Shown here in pieces: positions 1 to 12,026 of a stretch of 50,838 nucleotides of DNA. Position numbers and translations under genes: made by a program. The notes under the pieces were generated by a model, which worked only from the letters and a program-made list of their open reading frames with translations, had not been told where the DNA came from and did no database searches. Source of the stretch: Micractinium sp. NFX-FRZ (taxonomy: Eukaryota; Chlorophyta; Trebouxiophyceae; Chlorellales; Chlorellaceae); the NCBI GenBank assembly GCA_029339195.1, contig JAPTJF010000450.1, positions 1 to 50,838 of the forward strand, given 5' to 3'. Within the stretch, counting starts at the first letter, position 1. Every line of letters starts with the position of its first letter.

Positions 1-1069
1 TGTTATTATCGTTTTTCCCCTTCCAAGCCCCCCCCCCCCCCCCCCCCCCCCCTCCTCTGTGTCCCCACACCACTCCCTCCCACCTCTGTGCCACCGTGGG
101 TGCAGTGACCTGGCCGCCACGGGCACTGGGGGCAAGCTGCCAGCCATGTGCTGCAACGCCACCCAGGGTTGCTACTTCCAGCGCATGTGAGGCGTGGGGC
201 AGGCATTGCTCGGAAATTCGGCCTGCAGTCTGCCAACGCGTGCACGCTCGGCATGCTAGCGTTGCCTGTGCCTGTCCTGGCTGCAGTCTAGCCCTGGCTG
301 GTTGTTGCAGATGCGTGTGCCCCACGTGCTGGCTTTACAAGAGGCCTGAGTGGGTGCACAGTGGGCAGTCAGCTGCACCGCAGTTCTGGGTTGGCGCTCA
401 GCACATGATCGTCCCGTTTGTGCCCGGCCACGAGCGCAGGAGAGTGGACCAGCCTCCGCCCTTGCCCAAGTGTGCACAGACCTGCGGCCCAGAGGTCGAG
501 ATCCCAGAAGATCTCGAGTACCCCTACTATTAGCTGAGGCCAGACGGCGACGAGACCGAAGGAAGTTGTACCCATCGGCCAACTGCGGGGGGGGCCTACC
601 CCCCCCACCCGGGTGGTAGGCCACCACCGCAGTACATCCACGTAGCAGCCAGCGACGCGCATGCATCATGTACCTTGGCCTTTCGGCCTCTTCTGTTCTA
701 TTCTTCCCTGACTTGTCAAAATGTTTGAACTCCAGTACCAGTATGATGGGGAATTTTAAACAAAATGTACTGCACACTTACAATCCGCCTGCCACATAGC
801 TTGCCGCTTACGTGCGCTTCGTTGAATGTGCTTCAACTCGGCGGTGACAAGGGGCACAAAAACAGGGAGGCAAGGTCACTCCCCAGTTGCCGCAGTGAGC
901 AGCCGGCACTGGCAGCTGCCGGGGCGGTGCCGCCGCCGCCACTGCCGCCACTTTCCTTGGCAAGGAAGGCGGCGGCAGCATTTGGGCACCTTCCCGTTCC
1001 GTTACGTCCGACATGCGCGAGCCATGATTGCGACGCACTAGCCTTTGAGGCTCTCGTTAAAGCAGCACG
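1..1069. other. Left flank: poly-C tract, possible unknown last exon, CASTOR-like gene upstream region
   Basis: Positions 28-52 are an uninterrupted C tract. A plus-strand open stretch from about 312 (after a TTGCAG acceptor) to a TAG at 531-533 has a plausible composition for a final coding exon (cysteine pair, W-rich, ending in an acidic tail and PYY). I recognise no family and see no TGTAA signal after it, so this exon is weakly supported. From 534 to 1069 I see nothing definite; it probably holds the promoter and 5' UTR of the gene starting at 1070. Confidence 0.3.
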
Positions 1070-4000
1070 ATGTTGAGTGGCCGGCGACTCCCGAACGACT
1101 GCTGCGGCCTGTGCTTGCGAGGAGCGCGGCCGCTTCTAGGCTCACCCATGTACCGGCAAGCCGCGTTTGTGCCGCTGCCGACACGGGTGCAGCAGCTGGT
1201 GGGGCAGCGGCGGGCGGCGCCACCGACGCTGGCGAGAGGCAGGCGCAGCAGCAGCGGCGGCGGGGTGCCCTTCGGCAACCAGAACCGCCTGTCGCCCGAC
1301 GGGCGCAGCAGCCTGAGCGACGACAGACCTCTTTCTGACCCAGAGTCCAGCTTCCTGCACAGCCTGGACAACACCGAGCCGCTGCCGGGGGGAGGGCCGC
1401 CGCGGGCGCCGCCGCCGCCTCCGTGGCAGCGGCTGGTGTCAACGAAGCTCGGCCAGTTACAATACCAATACTGTGAGTCCGTGATACGCCTGCCTGTTGG
1501 GCTTGAGCAGTGAGTGGGTGTGAGGGGGCGTGCCGGGAGTGATGGCCTGGGAGTGGCTGTCAGCAGCTGCTCCTCACCCACTGCTTGTGTGCTGCCGTCG
1601 CACGCCCAAACCTCGCTGCCTGCACCCCCTGCTGCACGCCGTGCAGTCAACTGGCGGCAGGACACGTGGTCGGACCTGCAGCTTTTCATGGTTCTGAACG
1701 TGCTGGTGTTCATGGCGGGGGCCTGGGTTGAGGTGAGAGGGTTGGAAGGAAGGTGTACTGCTGGCCTGTGGGTTTCAGGCACCTGGTAAGCGCCCATTAC
1801 CCCAGCTTCCATCCCAGCTGTGCGTGCGTGCCTGCGCCTTCTGCGCCCTGGCAGGGCGCCGTGATTCGGAGCCTGGACGGCACAGTGGCGCCGCCGCCAG
1901 AGGGGTCCAACCCGCTGGAGCAGTTTTGGTACAACCTCTACACAGTGCTGGCCGTGGTGCTGGGGTGAGCGGGCTAACGTGCTGCATGCCGTGGGTGCTG
2001 CATGGCATGGGTGCCGGATGACATGGGTGCTGCATGGCGTGGTTGGTGTGGATGCTGCGTAGGCGTGCTGCATGACATGGGTGCTGCATTGGTAAATTTG
2101 ATTGATTGCATGCCGCGGGTGCTGCACAGCGTGGGTGCTGCATGGCTTGGGCTGGTACACTGTAGTGCCGATGCTGCTGAGACGTGTGGTGAGTGGGGCG
2201 GTACAACACCACCGCCGCTGCTTGCGCCACACCGCCGCCTTCCCCCGCCGCCCCCCTCCTCACTAACCACATGCAGGCAAGACCTGCCTGCCGGGTATGC
2301 TGGCATCCCCAGCCAGCTGTTTGCCATCTTCACCGCCATCTTTGGGCTGGCCTCTTTTGCCCTGGTGCTGGCGCTCATAGAGCAGGTATGGTGTGCTTGC
2401 AGGCCGCGGGGCGCCGGCATTGGGGCGTGGGTGGGTAGGGGCAGGCAGTGGGGACTGCAGGAACGGCGTCAGCCCGGTAGGACACGACCGTATGGCAACT
2501 TCACCCCTGACCGTGCTGTCTGCGCTTGGCTGGGTTCGGCCCGGAGCATTTCCAGCAGCACCCCATCACTTCGTGCCATCCACGCATTGCTAGGAATACT
2601 AGAAAACAACGCGACATTGGGAAAGCACACGCTCCTCGTACGCGTGTACTTCACTTGACCTGTGTTGTTTTGCCCCTGCTTCCTACCTTGCCCGCGCAGG
2701 TGGTGCTGGAGGTGCTGGAGAGCAACGTGAAGCGGGGCAGCACGTGCTGCAGGCATGCTTGTACTTGAGTCGACTAGTCGTGTGTCAGCTTAACAAACGT
2801 GTCCCCGCCTGCTTCCCGGTCCCCCGTGCGCAGGTGGTGCTGGAGGTGCTAGAAAGCAACGTGAAGCGGGGCAGCACGTGCTACGAGGAGGGGCACACGG
2901 TGGTGCTGGCCTACTGCTCCTCCATGGGCGGCATCTCCCTCATCACACGCATCCTCACCCAGCTGTGCGCCGCCAACCGCGGGGCCGGCGGGGGCGTGGT
3001 GGTCGTGCTGACGCAGCAGGTGGGCTGCTCGGTTGTTCTCTGCAGGCTCGCTTCTGTTATCACTTGACCCAGTTGTTAGTATGCGTTGCTGGTGGTGCTG
3101 ACGCAGCAGGTGCCGAGGGTGGGCAGGCACCGCGGCTGCACTTGTCTGTGCAGTGCCTGCAGGCAGTTTCATGGCAGGCACGTGGGTTCCCTGCTGGGGT
3201 GTGCCGTCGGATGGAGCGCGGCCCTGCGCTCGGTGCCAGGAGGGAGGGAGGCGCACACGCAGGCCCACAACGCATGAGGCTACGCACGTGGCTTGAGGCA
3301 CATACACTGCCCCGACCCGACTGCCCCTGCCCCGCCTGCCGCTTCTGCAGCGCGGCAAGCTGGAGATGGAGCAGCTCTTCCGGGAGGCGGTGCCGGAGAG
3401 CCACCGACTGGGCACGCGGGTGGGTGGTGGGTGGGTGGAGAAGAGCGGCTGCGCCGGCGTTGCCAATGGCTGCCCGCCTGCCCGCGTGCCCGAGGTGGCA
3501 GCATTGCAACCTGGCCTTCTGTACTGGTCTGAAATTTATATTGCAGTCTGCCTGCCTGCCTGCTTATTTGCCTTCCTGTCAGTCCACTCTTTCTGTCCTT
3601 GCCCTGCCAACCCCGCCCCCTGCGCCCCCTGCCCCACACCCTCCCACAGTTTGTGTTCCGCCAAGGCAGCCCCCTGGACCCGGCTGCCCTGCGCCTGGTG
3701 GCGGTGCCGGATGCACGCTCCGTCATCATCTGCTCCGACTACAGGCAAGCGCCCCGTCCATTTTAATTGGATTTGCTGCGACCTGCCTTGCCCTTTCCGG
3801 AAACTCCTCGCTGCAGCAAGCCGTCCAGTGATTCATTCAGCCAGGCGTTCTGCACATGCACACTTGTAGGCTAGCTGTGTCCTGACGCCCCCTTCCCCTC
3901 CCTCCCCTTGCCACCAACAGCAAGTCTGCCAAGGAATCAGACGCCCAGGTGCTGCGCACATGCGTGCTGGTGGACGAACTGTGCGAGCAGGAGCGGCCGG

Positions 4001-7000
4001 GGCAGGCGGGCCCCACCGTAGCAGCACAGGCACGTTTGGGCGTGCATGGGTTGGGCGCGTGTGGTGGGGCGAGTGGTGCAGGGCACTGCTGGTGAGGCAC
4101 GGTGCTGTGCAGAAATGGCTTGGCCTGCCTGCCTAGGCGGCCCACCCCACCCGGCAGGACTCGCCTCTGAGTTTGGCTGCCCTGCCTCACCACCTGCCCG
4201 CTCCGCCCCGGCATGCCTGCCCTCCCGCTTGCCTGCAGGTGAAGACCGAAGACGCGCTGCCCCTTGTGCGCTACGCCTGCAGCCAGCGGGTGGTGGCTGT
4301 GCCCACCAACAAGCTCAACGCGCGCAGGTGAGGGGGGCAGCTGGCAGGCAGGGCATGTGGGGGAAGATGTATCACATGGGCCAGGTGTGAGCGTTCAGAG
4401 CACATGTATAGGGGGGGTGCAAGCCAGATGACACGCAAGCCTCGGTGGGAGCCGAGCTTGCTGCCAGCAGCTGTCCCTGTGCCAGGCATGCTGTGGTGTG
4501 GCAGGGGATGTGCCAAGGGTAGCCCAGACATGCACCGAAACTGAGCACTGCTGGCAAGGCGGCCCCAACCCTGGCCCAATGACTCCTCGTCTCCCTCACC
4601 CCACCTGCCCTCTTGCCCGGCCCCGTGTGGCAGGTACGTGCGCGTGCTGCGGCACCCCATTTCCGCCGTCTTCTCCCGCTGCCTCTCCGACTTTTACAGC
4701 CCCGCACACGGCTCAATAGACGCCCTGCCCCAGCTGGAGGGCTGCACCTTCCAACAGCTGCACCTCCGCCTGCCAGGCAAGTCCACGTGGGGCGTATTTT
4801 GGTGTGCTTGGTCGATGCAGTGCTTGAATGATCTGTTGTGCTGCCGATCCGAAGAGCTGCACCCCTGCCTGCCAGGTGGGTTCAGCCGAAACGTATTTGG
4901 GGCCCGCCCGCCCCGCCCCCGCCCCTCGTGGCGCACACCGGCGCCGCCCCCCCTCCCTCTTGCAGAGGCAGTCGTTGTGGGGCTGACCAATTCAGAGGCA
5001 GGCTGGTACAAGCTGAACCCAGACCCAGATGTGGCGGTGGGGCCGGGGGATGAGCTCATCCTGCTGCGATCAGACAAGTATGGGCTGTGCTGCACATGTG
5101 CGCGGTGCTTGGCGCTGTGCTGCGCGCTGTGCTGCGTGCTGTGCTGCGTGCGTGTTCCATGAGTGCTGCGTGGTGTCCTGTATGCTGTGCTGCGTGCTGT
5201 GCTCTGACCCATGTGCTGCTCGCTCTGGCAAGGGGGCGCTTTGAGGTCGTCTTGCTGCGCTCCGACACGTGTGCCATGATGCGAGCTCAGCATGCCAGCT
5301 CAGCAGTGCCGCCGGCGGCCGCTCCCCACCAGCGCTTCCGTTGTGTGCCTCCAAATGCCTGCCTGCAGCGGCGGGCCGGGCAGCCTGCGCATACTGGCAG
5401 AGGCGCCGGAAGTGGACTTGGGTGACTGGGACCCAGACAAGTACACAAAGTGGGTGTTCTACTGAAAAGTGTACAATGTGGTTGTTCTTTCTATATCACC
5501 AGGTCCTGCAACACAGGCGGGTGTCTGCGGGGATCCTTCAGCCGCCGCCACGCCTGCCAACAATCCTCGCTCCCAACTCGCCCTTCCTCTTCCTTCCTTG
5601 CACCTGCACACATCTGTGCCGGCTGCCCAGATTATGCTGCCTGCCCCATGCCCCTTGCCTGGCGGCTGCCTTGCCTCGCCTGAGGGTTGCTGCCTCCATC
5701 AACGCCTGCCTGCCGCTGCTGCCCCTATCCCCTTCCCAACCCTCGCCCCTGCGCCCCTGCACTCCCTGCAATCCCTCGCAGGAAGAGCCTGGATGAACAG
5801 CCACTGGGTGTGGACGCCTTCAGCAGCAGCGACGCCTGCCTGGCGCTCAGCGCCCGCCCGTACGGTGCCGCGCTGGCCTGCCCACCCAGGGCGGCACGAG
5901 GGCCGACCAGCCTGGGCGCCTGGCGGGGCGGCCTGGCCAGCCGGGATGTGCAGGCGGAGTCGTTCCAGCCCTTCCAGCAGGGGCTGTTCATGCTGCCCGT
6001 GGAGGTGCGCTTGGGAAGAGATGGTGCAAGCCAGGGCGTGTCCTGGGTTGGCTTGAAACTCTCCCAGGCGACACGTCTGACACATGGCACTGGCACCTGG
6101 CCGTGCCGCCGCTTATTCGCGCCCTTTTTTGCCTTGAATTGCCGTCTGCACTTTGCCAACTGCACTGCCCCCCTTGCCTTGCCACATGTGCTGCTGCAGT
6201 ACAGCCAGAACCTGAGTTCCGAGGACGAGCTGCTCATCTGCGGTTGGGTGAGTGGAGAGAAGACCCCTGCCTGCCTGCCTGCCTGCCTGCCTGCAGGGGG
6301 GCAATGCCTAGAAATCCGAGCCAGGGAAATGGCCAGGCATCAGCTGTGCATGTGCATGTGAAGCGGCTCCCCTGTAGGCTCCCCAATAGCTATTGCACCT
6401 ACTTGCCACCCTGAGCCTGAGCTGCCCACCCTGACTGGCCCCCTGGCACACCCGGCTCCCCCGCTGTTTCCACGTGTGTGTGTGTGTGTACGTGTGTGTG
6501 TGTGCAGATGGGTCGGACGTTCATGTGGGAGCTGATGGCTGAGCTGGACCACTCGGAGCAGGCAAGGCTGGCAGGATCTGTTGTGTTTGCAGGGTGCCTG
6601 TCCGGCTTTAGGAGGTTTACCGCTCCGCTTACAGGGACATGCCCGGAGGCAGAGGCCTTGGCTGCACGAATAGGGGAGCTGTGGTTGGAGGGTGCAGTGC
6701 ATGGTGGGGAGCGGGGCGGCCTGAGGGCCTGAAGTGCAGCGGGCACTCAGAGCTGCTGCGCCAGCTGCTCCTGCCCGGACCACAGCGGGCATGCCACCCC
6801 AGGCGTGCTGCTCCCCCGCACACGTGCATCTCATCTTGCTCCCTGTGGCGTCCTCCTGCCCGGTCGCCCCGCAGGCCCTGCCCCCCGGCAGCCGCGTGAC
6901 GCTCTTCAACTCGCACAGCTGGTCGCCAGAGGAGCTGGGTGGGTGGGTGTGGGTGCGATGGGGGAAGGGTTTGTCATATTCGTACCCTACATGGTACGTG

Positions 7001-10000
7001 TGCTTGCACCTTGTTCCCCATATGCAGGGGAGTCTGGTGCTTAGGGGGGGGCCTGCTGCTTAACCCGGCAAGGAGCCCGCCGCCAAACCTGGGCTGCCTT
7101 GCTGGCACGAGTCGTGCCGCACGACACACAATGTACGGCATGCATCATCAACAGATGCAATGCCAGCCGACCTCATGTGCCCCCATGCCACACATACTGC
7201 ATTATGCGTCCTCCCTTCCAGCAAGGGCGCTGTGCTGGGCGGCCTCGCCTCGCTTCTTCCAGAACTGTATGTATGCATTACCCCCGGGCACGTGGCCCGC
7301 TTGCAGAGGCGCGGTGTCAGGAGCGACCTCACCTTGCTTCTGACCAGCCCGCGTGTACTTGCCCCCGTCCCCGCCACCCCACCTGATCCCTGACCGACCC
7401 GCAGAGGCGCAGTGTCAGGAGTACGGCATCACCAGCCTGCAGGTGCAGCACGTGCGGGGGGACCCGCGCAGTCGCATCGAGATGCAGCGGCTGATCGATG
7501 TCACCAAGTACAAGGGGGCCATCGTGGTGTGCGGTGAGCAGCTGTGCAGCAGGAGGTGGTGGGCAGTCGTAGTGCTGAAGTGCTGCCGTCAGTGGTAACG
7601 GGGTGGCTGGGCCAGCTGGTAGCTGCCGTCATTGGGAGGGGAGAGGGTGGGCCAGCTGCGTGGCTGGAGAGGATGCAGACTGCTTCTTAGCACCGGCAAC
7701 CAAGTGCAGCTCATATGTGCCTCACTGCTTGCCTTCCCCTTGCAGACTCTCAGTGGGCAGGCGCGGATGCTGAGCTGCCCAGCACGGATGCCGGGCTGCG
7801 CCTGCTGAGCCAGGGGGAGATGCTGAGCCTGGATGCCGCGGTGCTGATGGTGCAGCTCAACATACGGCTTCTTTTAGAGGTGAGGTGGGGTGGGTGAGTC
7901 AGCAGTGTTTCCAGGTGCCTGCCTGCTTGTGGGGTCGAGCGGGCGGGTGGGTGGCTGGAGGTTTGCTTGCCCCAAGGACGACGCGACCCCATCATCTGCC
8001 TTTCCCTCCTCACTTGCAGGAGGCGCGGCGGCGCAACATCAACATCATCTGCGAGAAGCTGACGTACGTGGGGGTGACCCGCTTCGAGGACGACGCCCGC
8101 CTGCCCCTGGGCGTGTCCATCAACTCGGCGTCCTACGCAGCCAAGGCTCTCACACAGGTGTGCGGAAGCTGGGGTTGGCTTCCGTGGCGTTAGAACGTAA
8201 AACAAGTTCAAAGAAGCTTGTATTGACTGAAATTGGGTGCCGCTGGGGCGCGGGTGATAGCCTGGGCGTTGACCCGCCTCCCCACCTTTGGTCGTGACAT
8301 GCATGCTGCGTGCAGGTGTCGGTGGACCCCCGCTACCTGGCGGCCTACCTGAGGATGGGCAGCGACAGCGACATTGCCGTGCAGGCAAGCTGCCCTGTGT
8401 GTGCAAATACGCTCTCAAACGTTGTTGAGCAAGTTTGCCCTTCCTTCCACATGCCCTCTCCACCTGGGGCAGCCCAGAGGGCCCGCCCGGGCTTGACAGC
8501 GTTGATGCTGCCCACCTGCCAGCTTATGCCCGCATGCCTGCCCGAATGCCCGCGTGCCTGCCTGTTCGCATGCCCGTACTGCCGGCCTTCCTGCTGCCCG
8601 CCTGCCCACGTGCCAGCCATTCCGCCGCCGCGCGCTGCTGCATGGTGCACTCAACGTGCGCTCTCCCCTGCCCTGATCCAAACACACGCCCTCCCTGCCC
8701 CTGCAGGATGCATCTGCGTTTGCTGGGGAGGGCGAAGAGCTGAGCTTTATGCAGCTTCAGGCGCGGGCAGCATCGGTGCACCAGGCAAGTGTGGCGAATA
8801 TGGTGGTTCGCAGCACGAGGGGGCTGTTGAATTTAAAGTGAGGAATAGGAGCAGCAGGTGTGTGGGTACTACATGCAGCGCCGACAGGTGTGTCAGCTGG
8901 GCACCATGAGGCAGCACGCGTTGTACAAGCACAGGGGGCGGCGGCGTCGCCGCCCTGTCAGCAGCGGGAAGCATGCAATCGTGCTCCTTCCACTGAAGCC
9001 GTTCTGCCTGCTTGTGTTCCCGCCAAATTTGTGCGTGTTTAGGTACTCATGGGGTACTACCGCGTGCCCACGGCTGCCTCCCAGCCACTGGAGATGGTGG
9101 TCAACCCACACGTGAGTGTTGGGCGCTGACCTCGCATGCCTGCGCTGACCTGGCGCGACCCTGCATGCCTGGCGCTGACCTGGCAGCCTGCGCTGGCCAG
9201 GGGCGCATCTGGGCTGTCAGCGCATCGCCCTGCTGACCTGGCGTGCCTGTGTTGACGTGTCAGCCCGGCCTTCAGGTGGCATGCTTGCCTTGCCTGGCTG
9301 CGGTAAAGCTGAGCAGTGCCGGCGGTTGGGTTGAGCCGCGCTGTTGGGGTCCTCCTATGGCCGGCTGGAGCCCTGCCAGCGGTCGCTGCTGATGCTGCCA
9401 CCTCAGCACCCATCTGCCACGACATGCACTCGCCTCAAAATTGAATCATTGGCATTCAACCCTATACCAAGCGTTTGCGCTGCCTCTGCCTTGCCCCTGC
9501 AGGGCCTGGAGGAGCGCAGCAAGGTGGGCCAGCAGGGCGGGCTGGGGAGGGCAGGGCAGTGCGGTTAGTTGCCTGTCCTATTACAGCCTGCCTGGGTGCC
9601 CTCTCAGCAAGCACGCTGCCGCGTGCTTGAGCTCGCCTGCCAGGCGTGTGGCCAAACCGCCTCCTCACCGCTGAGCTCCTTTCAATTGAATGACCAAGAA
9701 CCATACTTGCCGGTGCAGCCGCGCGTGTGGAACACGGGCGACTCGCGCTGCAAGCTGGTGACCATGGCCCCAAAGCGCAAGCGGGCGCCAACCACAGGCA
9801 GCAGCAGCAGCAGCAGCAGCTGTGGTGCCGGCAACAGCGGCAGCGCCGACGGCGGCAGCCTCGACTGCGCTATGGTTGATGCTGGTGAAGGGCCGCTCAG
9901 CCAAGGCCTGCCCTGGGGACCAGCCTCTGTCTCTTGCTCTGACTTGGGCAGCCCAGGTAGCGGCGGCGGCAATGAATTGGCTGGAGCGGGGGAGTCTGAC

Positions 10001-10039
10001 TGGGAGCAGGCATCGCAGCACCCGCTGCCGCGCACGTGA
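1070..10039 (+). CDS. CASTOR/POLLUX-like ion channel with RCK-type regulatory region
   Basis: Predicted membrane ion channel of the CASTOR/POLLUX (DMI1) family, known in plants as nuclear- or plastid-envelope cation channels. Twenty-four exons give about 979 residues: 1070-1472, 1647-1732, 1855-1964, 2277-2385, 2834-3019, 3351-3419, 3650-3744, 3921-4029, 4239-4327, 4634-4776, 4966-5077, 5369-5449, 5782-6004, 6200-6247, 6508-6561, 6875-6938, 7405-7533, 7746-7879, 8020-8157, 8316-8384, 8707-8784, 9043-9111, 9503-9523, 9719-10039. Exons 2-4 encode a membrane helix, a pore-like loop and a second helix. Exon 5 starts the RCK Rossmann region (GHTVVLAYCSSMGG, then GGGVVVVL). Later exons match family landmarks: GSPLDPAALRLV, DELILLRSD, ELLICGW, PPGSRVTLFN and VVNPH. 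The C-terminus is basic and serine-rich. The first exon is Ser/Arg/Pro-rich, possibly a targeting region. Six introns use GC donors. The subfamily is not certain. Confidence 0.82.
1977..2165. repeat. Degenerate tandem repeat in CASTOR-like intron 3
   Basis: A diverged repeat of a unit resembling GGGTGCTGCATGGC fills much of the intron between exons 3 and 4. No coding potential is apparent. Confidence 0.7.
2695..2750 (+). repeat. Exon-edge echo of CASTOR-like exon 5 start
   Basis: About 50 bases repeat the start of exon 5 (from 2834), including the CGCAG acceptor, 134 bases upstream. The coding part differs at two positions, both synonymous (CTG/CTA and GAG/GAA), before similarity ends. It then runs into a stop and has no good GT donor, so it is probably a pseudo-exon. 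Confidence 0.85.
3085..3112 (+). repeat. Exon-edge echo of CASTOR-like exon 5 end
   Basis: Copy of the last 20-odd bases of exon 5 and its donor (true edge at 3019), exactly 90 bases downstream. The intervening frame contains a TGA, so use of this donor would truncate the protein. Confidence 0.8.
4851..4880 (+). repeat. Exon-edge echo of CASTOR-like exon 10 end, in frame
   Basis: Copies the end of exon 10 (4752-4776) 99 bases downstream. The true edge carries a GC donor, whereas the echo carries a canonical GT donor. The 99 bases between are open, so the echo could add 33 residues. Confidence 0.75.
5093..5212. repeat. CTGTGCTGCG-type minisatellite in CASTOR-like intron 11
   Basis: Short units of GTGCTGTGCTGCG type are repeated imperfectly after exon 11. 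No coding role is apparent. Confidence 0.7.
5242..5272 (+). repeat. Exon-edge echo of CASTOR-like exon 11 end
   Basis: A more diverged copy of the end of exon 11 (around 5051-5080, encoding ELILLRSD) about 191 bases downstream; it reads EVVLLRSD. Confidence 0.55.
6265..6294. repeat. CCTG tetranucleotide repeat
   Basis: A CTGC/CCTG array ending in GCAG lies just inside the intron after exon 14. It mimics a polypyrimidine tract plus acceptor but is not the acceptor used in the model. Confidence 0.8.
6474..6505. repeat. TG dinucleotide repeat
   Basis: A TG array directly precedes the acceptor of CASTOR-like exon 15 at 6508. Confidence 0.8.
7300..7326 (+). repeat. Exon-edge echo of CASTOR-like exon 17 start
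   Basis: Copies the acceptor and first 20 bases of exon 17 (true edge 7405) about 98 bases upstream, including GCAGAGGCGC and TGTCAGGAG with one change. The rest of the intron shows a weaker repeat of about 100 bases. Confidence 0.75.
9118..9265. repeat. GCGCTGACCTGG-type tandem repeat in CASTOR-like intron 22
   Basis: Imperfect copies of a GCGCTGACCTGGC-like unit interspersed with GCATGCCTG. This intron (9112-9502) shows nothing else. Confidence 0.65.
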
Positions 10040-10539
10040 AAGGGCGCCTTCTGCAGGGTGCTGCACCCCGTGTGCCCCGGCACGCACACTGCCGTGCCCG
10101 CCAACCTTTTCTTTTCAAAGTATATGTACTTTTGTCCGACCCTTCATTGCCAATCTCTCTGCGCTTGCCCACTGACTCAGCTGCCACTGCATGGCTTCCA
10201 CAGTTGAACGTATCTTGGTCGTGCAACACCCAACCCAGCTGCAGCGCTGTACCATTCCTTTACACCCCGCATTTCACATAATACAAATATGGATGTGCAA
10301 CCATCCTGACACTTGTAAGGTGTTGGCAGCAGTGCTGGGCTGGCGAGCAGGTGTGACCAGAGCAGGCACGTCATGTGGCAGGCACTCAATGGAGCTACAC
10401 AGGCATGCATATTTCCTTTTAAAAGTAGCAATTCTAAACATATAACTAACAATAATGTTATATACTTGTTCATATGCTCATAACAATCACTTTGTGCTGA
10501 TACACTGTATATCGTAGCCGCCAGTTTTTGGCTTGGCAC
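10040..10539. other. Convergent 3' region with TGTAA polyadenylation signal
   Basis: Lies between the stop codons of two convergent genes. A plus-strand TGTAA at 10314-10318 is the likely polyadenylation signal of the CASTOR-like gene. The stretch is AT-richer than its surroundings and shows no ORF of interest. No clear minus-strand signal was found for the glycoprotein gene. Confidence 0.55.
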
Positions 10540-12026
10540 TTAAGCTGTCGTGAAGGACAAGTCCAGCTGGTAGAATGACTCCACGTGGAACGCGCCATCC
10601 AAGGTGTCCATGTCAAGTCTGAAGGTGTGGACGGTCCCAGCTTCGAGCAGCACCGGCCAATCGCCTGGCAGGGAGGGAGGCACAATTGTAAGAGGCCGGG
10701 TGGGAGTGATGAGTGCCTGGAGCGGTGCAGGCACGGCCAGCGCAGGCCAGCAGACCGTCCGGACCATAGCGCACCATGGCAGCAGCAGCCCACCGCCCGG
10801 CGCCCACCGGGTGCACCACCCTGCAGCAGCAGCAGCAAGGCCTCATCACTTGCATGTCAAACATCAAACATCACCCCCCTTTGCGTGCGCGCTCCCGCTC
10901 ACGCCCCACCGCTCCACCGCACGCCCGCCCGGGCAGTGGCCGCAGCAGCTGGGCAAGCACGCACTCTCACCGGTGCGTGTGAAGGTCACTGGCGCGTCTG
11001 TGCAGCCCAAGCCTCCGCCTGCCGCTGCAGCATCACCCACTTGCGTGCCGTCAAAGGTGAGGATCATCCGGTCGAACCCAGCATCTTCCGCCTCTCCCAT
11101 CCCAGAGAGCGTGAAGTCAAACCAGGTGGCGAAGCTGCCGACAGTGATGGTTGCGGTGGCGGTGCCAGTCTGCCCATTTTCGTTTGACCCGCCGCAGTTG
11201 GCGCTCATCTCCACGTTGAACCGGATGCGCGCATTAGCGTTGCTTACCACCCATGGGTCGCCTTGTAAGAGCCCCTCATAGCTCGTGCTCCACACCAGTC
11301 CGGAACCAACAAAAATGCTTTGGCAGGACCCCGCGTTGCACCTCTCCGTGGCCGTGCACTCGGTCGAACAAGAGCCGCAGGTAGTGCTGTCCGTCAGCAG
11401 ATTCTGCGCATGAGGAGAGCGCGGGGCAGGCAGCTGGGTCAGACGGTGCGGGGAGGGAGTGTGTACATGCGCCGGCATGGGCGTCCCAAGCAAAGGGGTG
11501 TGACTCCTCACGCCTGCGTCACCCTTCTCTTGCAAACACTTGGCACACCACAAAGAGAACACCACCGCCCATTCTTCAAAAGCCCTCCCTCCCTGCCCTT
11601 GCATGTATGTATGCACCCACGTGGGGCACCACGGACACTCACCTTGCAGGTTGCGCCACAGCACGTGGTGTCTGCTGGGCAAGCGTTATTGCATGGTGGG
11701 GGAGGAGGTGGAGAAGGAGGAGGTGGGGATGGTTCTGGTGGGGGGGGAGGGGAAGGGGAAGGGGGCGGGGGAGGCGACGGGCTGGGAGGAGGGGGAGGCG
11801 AAGGGGAGGGTGGTGGGGGTGAGGGGCTTGGCGGGGGTGGAGGAGAGGGAGAGGGGGGAGGGGGCGATGGAGATGGGGGCGGAGGGGGCGAGGGGGAGGG
11901 AGGAGGGGGTGAAGGGCTTGGCGGGGGTGGAGGTGAGGGGGAGGGAGGCGGGGGAGAGGGGGAAGGGGGTGGAGGGGGCGAGGGGCGGGGAGGTGGGGGG
12001 GGGGGGGGGGGGGGGGGGGGCGGCGG

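Noticed and set aside
1057..2232. 391-codon minus-strand open frame
   Set aside because: Antisense of CASTOR-like exons 1-3 and their introns. Its composition (His/Thr/Cys repeats) comes from intronic minisatellites.
2700..2750. Mutually exclusive alternative exon in the CASTOR-like gene
   Set aside because: The copy has a perfect acceptor but no GT donor, and a possible GC donor would break the frame. It is listed as an echo and not as an alternative exon.
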